A stretch of DNA of 39,845 nucleotides from Clostridiales bacterium. Lineage in GTDB: Bacteria; Bacillota; Clostridia; Saccharofermentanales; Saccharofermentanaceae. The notes below the pieces were generated by a model. The model had not been told where the DNA came from and made no database searches. It was given only the letters and a program-made list of their open reading frames with translations. The first letter of the stretch is position 1. Each line of letters opens with the position of its first letter. Positions 16,177 to 24,228 of this stretch are shown piece by piece. The translations under genes and the position numbers were made by a program. The stretch spans positions 1 through 39,845 of the forward strand of contig JAFWFV010000055.1 of the NCBI GenBank assembly GCA_017515465.1. The letters run 5' to 3'.

Positions 16177-18056
16177 AGCTTTTCACTCTTCTTCCTGATA
16201 TTATCGGAATAGAAATCCAGCTTCTTGAGAACAGTTGCGATCTGCTCCCTTTCCTCGCCTGTGGCGGAACCCAGCTTCAGGAACAGTTCCCTGGATTTTT
16301 CCTTGCAGTATTTCAGTCTGAGCTTGTATAAGGTCTTGAGATATACGTCTATGGAAATACCTATGTTCCTGTAGTTCTTCTCAGCTTTGTCGTAGAAGGC
16401 AAAGAAGACATTTTCTGCAGGCTCTCCGTTGATCGTATATTCCTTGAGGACCTCAACCATCATGGCGGGCCTGACACCCGTTCCCTCAACATAATGATCC
16501 ACAAAATACCTGCAGATCGCCTTCATGTTGGGATTGGTAAAATCATCGGGCCTCAGGATGTCCTCTCTGGGGATCTTGTCACTCTTGGTAAGGTCGGCAC
16601 CTATATATACAGCGAGGGTCAGCAGCACCAGTTCGTCAGAGGTTGCACTGTCTGACTCCTGCTCTATCCTGGAGGAGATCTCCTCCTCGTAATTCTTCCT
16701 CAGTTCACGCTCCCCGAGCTTCTTTTCCTGGAGCTGTTCGTTCCTGGCCATCTCGTTCATCTTGTTCAGGATGACGTCAGGCTTTGCCTTGAGATAGACG
16801 GATGCATTGGCAGCCATCTTGGATCTCTTGATCTCATCGTTGAGGAGCGAACCGTACAGACAGATATCATCCTGATACTTCTCCAGATCGAGACCTGAAG
16901 TCTCGGAATAGTTGTCATCGTATGCGCGGTCCGTCAGGTACTGGTCCACGTATTTAGCGGCGTTTACAACCTCGGTGAACTTCTCAGCACCGTTTATCTT
17001 GATATATTCATCCGGGTCCTTGCCTCCGGGGACCTTGGCGATCTTGATCTTTATTGACATGCCTGTCATCTTTCTGAGATAACCAAGCATCATCTTGATG
17101 GCTCTCAAGGCCGCCATCTGGCCTGCATTATCGGAATCGAAGAAGAATATGACTTCTTCCGCATATCTGGCACATGTCCTGAGCTGGGAATCGGTAAAGG
17201 CCGTGCCCAGCGAGGCAACAGTGTTCCTGACGCCCGCCTGGTGCATGGCGATGGCATCCATATATCCCTCGACGATTATCAGCTGCTTGGATCTCTCCTT
17301 CTTGGCAAAGTTGAGGGCATAGAGATGATTCTGTTTCTTGTAGACCAGAGAGTCCGGAGAATTGATATATTTGGGCATCTCATCACCCAATGCGCGCCCG
17401 CCGAAAGCAACGATCTTGCCGAATTCGTCCATGATCGGGAACATGAGCCTGCCTCTGAACAGATCGATCAGATTGCCCTTGGAGGTCCTGGTGAACAGTC
17501 CCGATACCTCCATCTCATCCTCCATGTATCCCAGATCCCTCAGATGCTTATAGAGCCTGTCCCATCCCTCGGGAGCATATCCTATGCCGAAATTGGTGAG
17601 GGTAGCCGGCTGGAGTTCTCTCCTGCGGGCATACTCCAGGGCTTTCTTTCCCTCCTCCGAATGGAGTGATCTGTAAAAGAACTTGGCGGCCTCGGTCAGG
17701 AGATTGGAGACTCTCTTCCTCTTGTCCCTCATCTCCTCCTCCCTGGGATTGTATTCATTTTCCGGGACCTCGACTCCGTAGGCCTTGCCCAGGAAACGGA
17801 TCGCTTCGGGATAGCTCAGATGTTCCATGTCCATGATAAAGGACACGGCATTGCCCGTCTTGTGACAGACAAAACATGTATAGATGTTCTTTGTTATGGA
17901 TACGCAGAATGAGGGATTGGAATCAGCATGAAAGGGACACAATCCCCACCTGTTCGTTCCGCTCCTCCTGGTAAGCGAGACATAGCGGCTTACGACCGAC
18001 TCTATGTCAGCCTTGTCGAGTATCTCGGTTATAACGCTTTCAGGTATTCTGGCCAT
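16173..18056 (-). CDS. dnaG: DNA primase
   Basis: 627 residues, normal length. The CHC2 zinc site is C40-H43-C61-C64 (CPFH / CFVC). The TOPRIM core has EGYMD (263-267) and DSD (307-309) for catalytic metal binding. The remaining C-terminal part (about 450-627) is the helicase-interacting region. It makes RNA primers for lagging-strand synthesis with DnaB. The ATG has no ribosome binding site. Instead, an extended -10 element (TGATATAAT, 18063-18071) ends six bases before the start codon, which would put the transcript's first base at the A of ATG. It follows the metal ATPase by 27 bp but probably has its own promoter. Confidence 0.95.
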   Translation of the reverse strand: MARIPESVITEILDKADIESVVSRYVSLTRRSGTNRWGLCPFHADSNPSFCVSITKNIYTCFVCHKTGNAVSFIMDMEHLSYPEAIRFLGKAYGVEVPENEYNPREEEMRDKRKRVSNLLTEAAKFFYRSLHSEEGKKALEYARRRELQPATLTNFGIGYAPEGWDRLYKHLRDLGYMEDEMEVSGLFTRTSKGNLIDLFRGRLMFPIMDEFGKIVAFGGRALGDEMPKYINSPDSLVYKKQNHLYALNFAKKERSKQLIIVEGYMDAIAMHQAGVRNTVASLGTAFTDSQLRTCARYAEEVIFFFDSDNAGQMAALRAIKMMLGYLRKMTGMSIKIKIAKVPGGKDPDEYIKINGAEKFTEVVNAAKYVDQYLTDRAYDDNYSETSGLDLEKYQDDICLYGSLLNDEIKRSKMAANASVYLKAKPDVILNKMNEMARNEQLQEKKLGERELRKNYEEEISSRIEQESDSATSDELVLLTLAVYIGADLTKSDKIPREDILRPDDFTNPNMKAICRYFVDHYVEGTGVRPAMMVEVLKEYTINGEPAENVFFAFYDKAEKNYRNIGISIDVYLKTLYKLRLKYCKEKSRELFLKLGSATGEEREQIATVLKKLDFYSDNIRKKSEKL

Positions 18057-18062
18057 AGAGTG

Positions 18063-18071
18063 ATTATATCA
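18063..18071 (-). promoter_or_regulatory. Extended -10 promoter of dnaG, leaderless geometry
   Basis: TGATATAAT on the minus strand, with six bases (CACTCT) between the hexamer and the dnaG ATG. There is no recognisable -35 at 17 bp, but an extended -10 can work without one. The predicted +1 is the A of the start codon. Confidence 0.6.
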
Positions 18072-18083
18072 CATCGAAAGGGC

Positions 18084-19960
18084 TCATTTCTTTACCTTCA
18101 TCATTGCTCTCATGGCATTTAATATGGCGATGACGAGGACTCCCACGTCGCCGAATACAGCCAGCCACATGTTGGCGATGCCCAGTGCACCGAGAACGAG
18201 TATTATGACCTTGACGCCAAGTGCGAATACTATGTTCTCGCGGACGATCAGCATGGTCCTCCTGGCGATCCTGATGGCCGTTGCTATCTTGCCCAGCTTA
18301 TCGTCCATCAGCACCACATCTGCCGATTCGATGGCCGCATCGGATCCCATGGCACCATGGCAATGCCCACGTCTGCTCTGGTAAGTACCGGAGCATCGTT
18401 GATGCCGTCACCTACGAATGCCAGCTTACACTTTTCTGCCAGGAGCTTTTCGACCTGATCCACCTTGTCCTGAGGCAGGAGTTCAGAAAAGACATCGGTA
18501 ATGCCCACATTGGCAGCAACGGATTCTGCTACGTTCTTCTTGTCTCCCGTAAGCATTACAGTACGTTTGATGTCTACAGCTTTAAGAGCTGCCATGGCTT
18601 CCTTGGAGTCTTCCTTGATCTGGTCGTTGATTATTATGTGGCCCAGATATTCCCTGCCCCGGCTGATATGGATTATCGTGCCGGTCAGATGGCAGTCGTG
18701 CCAGTCGGCACCAACCATATCCATCAGGGCACCGTTGCCGCAGTAGTACTCGTCTCCGTCCAGTTCGGCCTTGATGCCCTTGCCTGCGATCTCTTCGATC
18801 ATTCCTACCCTGCTCTTGTCTATATGTCCCTCATGAGCTCTAACTATGGACTCGGCAACAGGATGTGAGGAATAGCTCTCACAGCAGGCAGCGATATCCA
18901 GGAGTTCAGCTGCTGAGATCTCGTTGGGATGAACGTCATCTACAGCAAACCTGCCCTCGGTGATCGTACCTGTCTTGTCAAATACAACGGTATCGATGGT
19001 GGATAAAGCCTCCAGGTAATTGGCACCCTTGATGAGGACGCCCTCCCTCGACGCTCCGCCGAGACCTCCAAAGAAGGACAGCGGTACTGATACTACAAGT
19101 GCGCAGGGACATGAGACTACCAGGAATACCATTGCCCTGTTAAGCCACGTGCTCCACACGTTCCAGGAAGAGGGATCTGTTACCAGCGGCGGTATCACGA
19201 ACAGCAGCAATGCTGATATAACTACTACAGGCGTGTACCATCTGGCAAAACGGGTGATGAAGTTCTCCACCCTGGCCTTTTTATCGTAGGAATTCTCAAC
19301 GAGTTCGAGGATCCTGGCTACTGTACTCTCGCCGTATCCGCTGGTTGTCCTGACCTTGATGAGTCCCGTCAGATTGAGCGTTCCGCTGATGACATTATCG
19401 CTGACACCGGAATCGACGGGCATGCTCTCACCTGTCAGGGCTGATGTATTGATGGTCGTCGTCCCCTCGGTGATGACGCCATCCAGAGGGATCTTTTCTC
19501 CTGGCTTTACGATGATCTCGGAACCTATCGGCACCTCCTCGGGAGATACCATCTGTTCTTCGCCGTCCACGATCAGATTAGCGTAATCGGGCCTGATGTC
19601 CATCAAACCTGCTATGGACTTTCTGGATCTGCCTACCGCGATGCTCTGGAACAGTTCACCGACCTGATAGAAGAGCATTACCGCAACTGCCTCGGGGTAT
19701 TCCCCTGTGGCAAAAGCACCTATGGTAGCAATAGCCATCAGGAACTTCTCATCGAATACCTGTCCGTGGATAATATTGACCACGGCGCACTTGATGACAT
19801 CATATCCGCACACCAGGTAGGGTATGATGAACATGGGAAGTGCGATGTACCACGCAGGTTCAAATACCTTTTCGATGATGACGCAGATGATCAGGAGCAA
19901 AAGGGCAATAACTATCCTGAGCAGCCACTTGCGCTGCTTCTTGTTGAGCAATCTCTTCAT
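18084..19960 (-). pseudogene. Zn/Cd/Pb-exporting P1B-type ATPase, interrupted by a single-base frameshift
   Basis: Upstream frame 19960-18308 gives the transporter up to FVGDGINDAPVLTRADVGIAM and then nonsense. The rest (GSDAAIESADVVLMDD onward, two last helices) continues in another frame from about 18355 to 18084. One base is missing in the minus-strand ATGGTGCC near 18354-18355; restoring a G gives AMGAMGSDAA, the family consensus, and a product of about 625 residues. Motifs: TGES (176-179), metal site CPC (284-286), phosphorylated DKTGT (328-332), SSHP (364-367), and MWLAVFGDVG in the last helices, whose Asp is characteristic of ZntA/CadA-type pumps. There is no N-terminal HMA domain; that is a separate upstream gene. 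The break may be a real mutation or a sequencing error. Confidence 0.85.
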
Positions 19961-19983
19961 GTCAGGCCTCTTGTGGAAATGTA

Positions 19984-20202
19984 TTAGAGAACTACTTCGC
20001 AGTCAGGTTCAACCTTCTTAAGAACCTTGATGGCTTCCTTAAGTACGGAATCGAACTTGTCGTCTGCTGCCTCGAGAGTCATCTTCTGTGTAAAGAAGTT
20101 GACTGTTACGTTATCGACACCGTCGATCCTGGCTACTGCCTCCTGCATCTTACGTGCACAGTTGGCGCAGTCTACCTCATCCAGTTCAAATACCTTTTTC
20201 AT
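19984..20202 (-). CDS. Stand-alone HMA metal-binding protein (metallochaperone-like)
   Basis: 72 residues from the ATG at 20202, which has GGAGGG 7 nt upstream; a TTG 15 bases earlier is not needed. A single heavy-metal-associated fold with DCANC (C12, C15), the Cys pair followed by helix ARKMQEAVARIDGV and strand VTVNFFTQKM, as in ZntA/CadA N-terminal domains. The acidic residue just before the first Cys is as in Zn/Cd-type HMA domains. It lies between the ArsR regulator and the ATPase, which itself lacks this domain, so it most likely delivers Zn/Cd to the pump or tunes it. Gaps of 19 and 23 bp indicate one operon. Confidence 0.88.
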   Translation of the reverse strand: MKKVFELDEVDCANCARKMQEAVARIDGVDNVTVNFFTQKMTLEAADDKFDSVLKEAIKVLKKVEPDCEVVL

Positions 20203-20221
20203 TTGTATACCCTCCAAATAT

Positions 20222-20572
20222 TTATTGATCTTCCTCGAGCAGGTGTTCGAAACCCTGCGCTATTATCGTCTTGACGTGATCATCAGACAGCCTGTAGTAG
20301 ATCGTCTTGCCCTCACGCCTGTTAGCAACGAGCTTTGCATCCTTAAGGACCTTCAGCTGATGGGATATGGCCGACTGGGTCATTCCCAAAAGCTCAGATA
20401 TGGCACATACGCACATCTCCTCCTCATATAATGAGAACATGATCTTGATCCTGGTGGAATCACCGAAGATCTTATAGAGATCGGCAAGGTCGGTAAGGAG
20501 CTCGTCTCCTGGCATCTCGCCCTTTACCCTGCCCAGGAGTGCTGTGTGGTCGTGCTTGCATTTATCAGCCAT
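20222..20572 (-). CDS. ArsR/SmtB-family metal-responsive repressor
   Basis: 116 residues from the ATG at 20572, which has GGAGG 6 nt upstream. A longer reading from 20608 would run through the operator and is rejected. The winged-helix core includes MTQSAISHQLKVLK as recognition helix and GKTIYYRL as wing. Two metal sites are visible. The alpha-5 site is D97, H99, H110 and E113, with the same spacing as the SmtB zinc site. A CVC (C54, C56) plus N-terminal CKHDH matches the CadC-type thiolate site. It is expected to repress the HMA-ATPase operon and release DNA when Zn, Cd or Pb binds. Its own promoter contains the operator, so autoregulation is expected. Confidence 0.92.
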   Translation of the reverse strand: MADKCKHDHTALLGRVKGEMPGDELLTDLADLYKIFGDSTRIKIMFSLYEEEMCVCAISELLGMTQSAISHQLKVLKDAKLVANRREGKTIYYRLSDDHVKTIIAQGFEHLLEEDQ

Positions 20573-20589
20573 AAGTTTCCTCCGGATTT

Positions 20590-20627
20590 CATATGAACAG
20601 TTACTCATATGTTTATCTGTTCATATG
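20590..20627 (-). promoter_or_regulatory. Operator of the metal-efflux operon (overlapping SmtB-type palindromes)
   Basis: Perfect 11-bp inverted repeat CATATGAACAG / CTGTTCATATG with a 16-bp spacer. Within it, two 20-bp palindromes share ends: 20591-20610 (arms ATATGA/TCATAT) and 20607-20626 (arms ATATG/CATAT). The half-site ATATGAACA is typical of SmtB/ArsR operators. It covers the -10 region and transcription start. Confidence 0.85.
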
Positions 20628-20653
20628 ATATGACTCTTGCCCTGTGATGTCAA
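20625..20653 (-). promoter_or_regulatory. Promoter of the arsR-HMA-ATPase operon
   Basis: Minus strand: perfect -35 TTGACA (20648-20653), 17-bp spacer, -10 TATCAT (20625-20630). The -10 overlaps the distal arm of the operator, so repressor binding would block RNA polymerase. Confidence 0.85.
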
Positions 20654-20664
20654 TAGCAGATCAA

Positions 20665-20691
20665 TAAAAAAACGCAGCATCTCTGCTGCGT
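20665..20691 (-). terminator. Terminator of thyA-folA
   Basis: ACGCAGCA stem of 8 bp with loop of 4, followed on the minus strand by seven T residues. It sits 23 bp after the folA stop and before the arsR promoter. Confidence 0.9.
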
Positions 20692-20713
20692 CTGAAATTG
20701 AGTTTATCCTGCC

Positions 20714-21208
20714 TCATTTCCTGACATAGTGCCTGACGGTAAATGCTACGCCCTTCTCTGACATGATCTCGGGCTCTTCGTTCTCCAACTCCCATGCAGG
20801 ATCCTCATCTAGATTCGGGAAATAAGCATCTGCCGTGAACTCTGCCTTTATCGCCGTAATGATAGCCCTGTCACACAGATCTATGAAGGTGTTATAGATC
20901 TCAGCACCGCCTATCAGGTAGATCTCCTCTTTCTTATGGGATATGATATACTTCGCCAGTTCCTCCGTGGAGTGCATGATAACAGCCCCCTCTTTTTCGA
21001 AGGAAGGATTCCTGGTCATTATGATGTTCGTTCTCTTGGGAAGGAGGCGCTCGCCCGGAAAGGTCTGCAGTGTCTTTCTGCCGAACACAACGGTATTGCC
21101 CGCCGTGTATTTACGGAAAACGCCCTTCTGATCCTCGGGAAGAGATATCAGGAGATCGCCCTTGTATCCTATTCCCCAGTTCCTGTCTACTGCTACTATG
21201 GCTATCAT
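20714..21208 (-). CDS. folA: Dihydrofolate reductase
   Basis: 164 residues, standard DHFR length. IVAVDRNWGIG at the N-terminus, the substrate carboxylate E25 in LPEDQK, GRKT (43-46) for NADPH phosphate contact, and YLIGGAEIY (97-105) are all present. It reduces dihydrofolate to tetrahydrofolate with NADPH, regenerating the cofactor oxidised by ThyA, whose gene ends only 11 bp upstream. Co-transcription with thyA is expected, ending at the hairpin at 20665-20691. Confidence 0.95.
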   Translation of the reverse strand: MIAIVAVDRNWGIGYKGDLLISLPEDQKGVFRKYTAGNTVVFGRKTLQTFPGERLLPKRTNIIMTRNPSFEKEGAVIMHSTEELAKYIISHKKEEIYLIGGAEIYNTFIDLCDRAIITAIKAEFTADAYFPNLDEDPAWELENEEPEIMSEKGVAFTVRHYVRK

Positions 21209-21219
21209 ATGAAGTACCC

Positions 21220-22050
21220 TTATACCGCTACCGGTATTCCCTTTACCTTTTCTCCGTACTGATAATCCTCCAGACGGATGTTGTCTACGGTGAACTTGTA
21301 GAAATCGGTAATGCCCTCGTCTATTACGAGCCTGGGGGCGGGATAGCAGGGTCTGGAGATTACTTCCTTAACTATCGGAACATGCCTGTCATAGACATGT
21401 GCATCTGCTATTACATGGACAAATTCACCTACTTCGAGTCCGCTGCATCTGGCAAAGAGATGGACCAGTACAGCATACTGGCAGACATTCCAGCCGTTAG
21501 CTACCAGCATGTCGTTGGAGCGCTGGTTAAGTATGGCGTTTAATTTGTTGCCCGTTACGTTAAATGTCATGGAATAAGCACAGGGGTACAGTCCCATCTC
21601 GTGCAGATCCTGATGGACGTAGATATTGGTCATGATGCGGCGGCTGGAGGGATTGTTCTTAAGATCGAACAGGACCCTGTCCACCTGATCCATCATACCC
21701 TCTTTATACTGGTGCTTTACGCCCAGCTGGTATCCGTAGGCCTTGCCTATGGAGCCGTTCTCATCAGCCCAGGCATCCCAGATGTGGGTTCCGAGATCAT
21801 GAACGTTGTTGGATTTCTTCTGCCAGATCCACAGGAGCTCATCCACCGCACCCTTGAAATTGATATATCTCTGGGTGAGCATGGGAAATTCCCTGGAAAG
21901 GTCGTAACGGTTAACGATACAGAAAGCCTTCAGCGTATAAGCAGGAGTTCCGTCCTCCCAGTGAGGCCTAACCTTGTCGTTCTCCGTGGAATAGCCTGAA
22001 TTAAGGATCTGTTCGATATTCTGATCAAAGATCTCGTCTGCGTAGCTCAT
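21220..22050 (-). CDS. thyA: Thymidylate synthase (ThyA type)
   Basis: 276 residues. The nucleophile is C157 in LYPCAYS. The dUMP phosphate and base contacts SRR (136-138), QRSND (176-180) and N188 are present. The C-terminus is the conserved PVAV. It converts dUMP to dTMP with methylenetetrahydrofolate, leaving dihydrofolate for the adjacent FolA. Several positions differ from the E. coli-like consensus (PCAYS rather than PCH, GWNVCQYA rather than FNIASYA), so it belongs to a more divergent ThyA branch. No thyX is visible in the window. Confidence 0.93.
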   Translation of the reverse strand: MSYADEIFDQNIEQILNSGYSTENDKVRPHWEDGTPAYTLKAFCIVNRYDLSREFPMLTQRYINFKGAVDELLWIWQKKSNNVHDLGTHIWDAWADENGSIGKAYGYQLGVKHQYKEGMMDQVDRVLFDLKNNPSSRRIMTNIYVHQDLHEMGLYPCAYSMTFNVTGNKLNAILNQRSNDMLVANGWNVCQYAVLVHLFARCSGLEVGEFVHVIADAHVYDRHVPIVKEVISRPCYPAPRLVIDEGITDFYKFTVDNIRLEDYQYGEKVKGIPVAV

Positions 22051-22092
22051 ACTGACACCGCCTGAAAAAGTATAAATCTATGATAACACAAC

Positions 22093-23487
22093 TTAACCCA
22101 AGTGAAGCACATTAAGTAGCAGGATCCATGCCAGGCCGTAATAGGAGACGACCGCCACGAGGTCGTTAAGCGTTGTGATGAGAGGTCCTGAGGCAACGGC
22201 CGGATCGACCTTGATCTTTTTAAAGAACAGCGGGATAAGCGTTCCCAGCGCACTGGATATGATCATGGCTATCAGGAGAGCTATGCCTATGCATCCGCTG
22301 ATGGCATAAGCGTGGGCAGGCGTCTGGTTCTTGGCAACTATCAGATATACACCTACAAATACGAAAGACAGAACACCCAATATGACTCCCACACAGAAAC
22401 CGACACGGGTCTCCTTGAGCACAAACTTGAACTTCTGTGACAATGTGAGGTTCTCATCCGTTAAGACCCTGATGGTGACGGCGAGGGACTGGGTTCCCAC
22501 GTTACCTGCCATATCCAGTATCAGGGACTGGAAGGCCATAATTATGGTAAGCTGCGCGATCACGTGCTCAAAGGCTCCGACGACACTGGATACAACGATG
22601 CCGAGGGCCAGGAGTATGAGGAGCCACGGAAGTCTCTTGGCGAGGCTCTGCTTAAGCGGTTCCTTCAGATCCTCCTCTGCGGTCAGACCGGCAAGTCTTA
22701 CGTAGTCCTCACCCATCTCATCGTCTACAACCTCGATGATGTTCTGCGCGGTGATAACTCCCAGGATCTTGTTGTTGTTGTCCAGTACAGGGATCAATTC
22801 CTCCGAATAGTCCTTGAGCCTCTCGATACAGTCGTCGATCAGCTCATTGCCGTAAACGTACGGGAAGGACGTGACTATAAGTTCCTCCAGGACATCATCG
22901 CTCCTGGCGGTGATCAGGTCCTTGAGATCCAGGGCTCCGTAGAACTCGTCATTGTCATCGGTAATGAATAATGTGGAAATATTGTCGTTATCCCTGGCCT
23001 GCCTGACCAGTTCGTTCATGGCCTGTTTGATGGTGAGCTTGTAATTGATGTCTATGAAGTTGGCAGTCATCCTGCTGCCTATCTCTTCCTCGTCATATGA
23101 TGCGATGATGGCGATGTCGATCCTGGCTTCCTGGTCCAGTGTCTCGATGATCAGCTCCCGCTTTTCCTTGGGGATCTCCCTCAGAACGTTAGCCGCCGTG
23201 TCAGTCTCGAGTTCTGATACGACCGCACCGGCCTTTCTGATGTCCATCTCCGCCAGACACGAAGCTGCGAAATCCTCCTCCAGATACTCGAAAGCCTCGG
23301 AGAGCATGATGATATCGCAGACCCTGTAGAGTTTGCGTCTCAAAAGAACATCAGAGGCCTCCAGGACATCAGCGATGTCACTGGCGTGGTAGTCCTCCAA
23401 TTTGTCATGGATAACCTTAGGGGAAACGTTTCCCCTAAGGATCATCTTGATCTCATCTGTGTAGTTCGGTTTGATATCCGCTGCCAT
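22093..23487 (-). CDS. mgtE: Magnesium transporter MgtE
   Basis: 464 residues. An N-terminal superhelical domain (about 1-125) with the MgtE pattern DIADVLE...LREIPKEKR is followed by two CBS domains (about 130-250; TLFITDDNDEFYG and LIPVLDNNNKILGVIT) and five membrane helices from residue 275. The pore signatures QSLILDMAGNVGTQSLAV and the final helices with SGPLITTLNDLV are intact. MgtE is a dimeric Mg2+ channel closed by Mg2+ bound to its cytosolic domain. The ATG follows GGAGG 7 nt away, and this site is partly inside a small hairpin. The gene lies behind a roughly 143-nt leader with a short ORF and a strong promoter. Confidence 0.95.
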   Translation of the reverse strand: MAADIKPNYTDEIKMILRGNVSPKVIHDKLEDYHASDIADVLEASDVLLRRKLYRVCDIIMLSEAFEYLEEDFAASCLAEMDIRKAGAVVSELETDTAANVLREIPKEKRELIIETLDQEARIDIAIIASYDEEEIGSRMTANFIDINYKLTIKQAMNELVRQARDNDNISTLFITDDNDEFYGALDLKDLITARSDDVLEELIVTSFPYVYGNELIDDCIERLKDYSEELIPVLDNNNKILGVITAQNIIEVVDDEMGEDYVRLAGLTAEEDLKEPLKQSLAKRLPWLLILLALGIVVSSVVGAFEHVIAQLTIIMAFQSLILDMAGNVGTQSLAVTIRVLTDENLTLSQKFKFVLKETRVGFCVGVILGVLSFVFVGVYLIVAKNQTPAHAYAISGCIGIALLIAMIISSALGTLIPLFFKKIKVDPAVASGPLITTLNDLVAVVSYYGLAWILLLNVLHLG

Positions 23488-23630
23488 AAGAACCTCCGTT
23501 AATCAAATAACGGCATGGCAGATCTTTTATCAGTCAGGCAATGGCGAGCCCAAGTAAATAAAAAGTCTGTCGTTGCCAACTGCTACTGTCGCTTTGATCC
23601 ACCCGGACTCACCTCCTTTATCTATAAGCT
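23488..23630 (-). promoter_or_regulatory. mgtE 5' leader with a short ORF and an RBS-overlapping hairpin
   Basis: About 143 nt between the predicted transcription start and mgtE. It holds a perfect AAGGAGGTGA ribosome site followed by a 22-codon ORF (23534-23602). It also holds a hairpin CCGTTA/TAACGG (23496-23513, loop of 6) whose proximal strand takes in part of the mgtE GGAGG. I could not match it to the M-box Mg2+ riboswitch. A leader-peptide or RNA-structure control of Mg2+ uptake is an inference. Confidence 0.55.
23534..23602 (-). CDS. Putative 22-residue leader peptide upstream of mgtE
   Basis: GTG start with a full-length AGGAGGTGA ribosome site 9 nt upstream; it ends in TGA 46 bp before mgtE. 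The peptide starts VDQSDSSSWQRQ and ends in the hydrophobic FYLLGLAIA. I do not recognise it. The exceptionally strong ribosome site, stronger than that of mgtE, is the main evidence that it is translated. It could act by coupling ribosome position to the hairpin before mgtE. It may instead be a chance ORF. Confidence 0.45.
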   Translation of the reverse strand: MDQSDSSSWQRQTFYLLGLAIA

Positions 23631-23636
23631 TTGATT

Positions 23637-23665
23637 ATTATAATTCGTTAATCCTTTGGAGTAAA
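23637..23665 (-). promoter_or_regulatory. mgtE promoter
   Basis: Minus strand: -35 TTTACT (23660-23665), 17-bp spacer, consensus -10 TATAAT (23637-23642). The -35 overlaps the 3' end of the lipoprotein gene. Predicted start near 23630. Confidence 0.75.
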
Positions 23666-24211
23666 CTCCTGAGAATAAATAGAACCGTCTTCCCCGCTCA
23701 TGCAGATCGCGAAGAACCTGATCCTGCCGTCGATGTCGGTATATGAATACCCTTCCTGGGGAATGTCCTCGATGGGGGCAACGTTTACCAGCCTTCCCCT
23801 GCCGGGATTGAGATCCCTCATGTTAAAGTATTCGACCGTACCAAAGGACATGGATCCGTCATCTGCGATCTCGGGATCAGTAAGGCCCATCAGGGTCAGG
23901 TTCGTAACGGGGATATCCGTTGTGAACATTACCTGGGTCTCAGCCTCGCCGTCCTCGGTTGCATAGAAGTCGTACTCGATCGCGGGAGCATCATCTCTCC
24001 ATGTTACGTTTACGGTGGCATGCTGAGGAGCCGTAGTCGTTGTGGTAGCTTCCGTCTCCGTCTCCTTCTCCGTTTCAGAGGAAACGCTTGCAGAAGTGTC
24101 TTCAGAAGTCTCCTCCTCCGAACTTTCAGTTACATTGGTATTGATATTCACGGTACAGCCCGCCAGGAGCATGGAGCCGATCAGGACTGCAGAAATGATA
24201 CTCTTCTTCAT
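23648..24211 (-). CDS. Lipoprotein with Ser/Glu/Thr-rich linker, function unknown
   Basis: 187 residues from the ATG at 24211, chosen because it begins a clean lipoprotein signal: MKKS, hydrophobic core, lipobox LLAGC with C19 as the lipidated residue. A longer reading would put the signal 46 residues inside. Residues about 26-65 are an S/E/T-rich low-complexity linker. The rest (about 70-187) is probably a small beta-rich extracellular domain (EYDFYATEDGE, VEYFNMRDLNPGRG), which I do not recognise. It lies 17 bp after the two-TM protein gene and is probably co-transcribed with it. Confidence 0.75.
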   Translation of the reverse strand: MKKSIISAVLIGSMLLAGCTVNINTNVTESSEEETSEDTSASVSSETEKETETEATTTTTAPQHATVNVTWRDDAPAIEYDFYATEDGEAETQVMFTTDIPVTNLTLMGLTDPEIADDGSMSFGTVEYFNMRDLNPGRGRLVNVAPIEDIPQEGYSYTDIDGRIRFFAICMSGEDGSIYSQEFTPKD

Positions 24212-24228
24212 ATCTCTGTACTTCCCGT

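Noticed and set aside
18308..18362. Programmed -1 frameshift as the normal way to make the metal ATPase
   Set aside because: Slipping on the ATG would restore the frame, but there is no slippery heptamer, internal Shine-Dalgarno or convincing downstream structure. A one-base deletion or sequencing error is simpler.
20573..20608. Longer ArsR protein starting at 20608
   Set aside because: The extra 12 codons overlap the operator and start region. The ATG at 20572 has GGAGG at 6 nt.
23488..23640. M-box Mg2+ riboswitch upstream of mgtE
   Set aside because: AGGTGAG near 23610 superficially recalls the M-box, but it is the ribosome site of the short ORF, and the other conserved M-box segments are not seen. 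A covariance-model search would decide.
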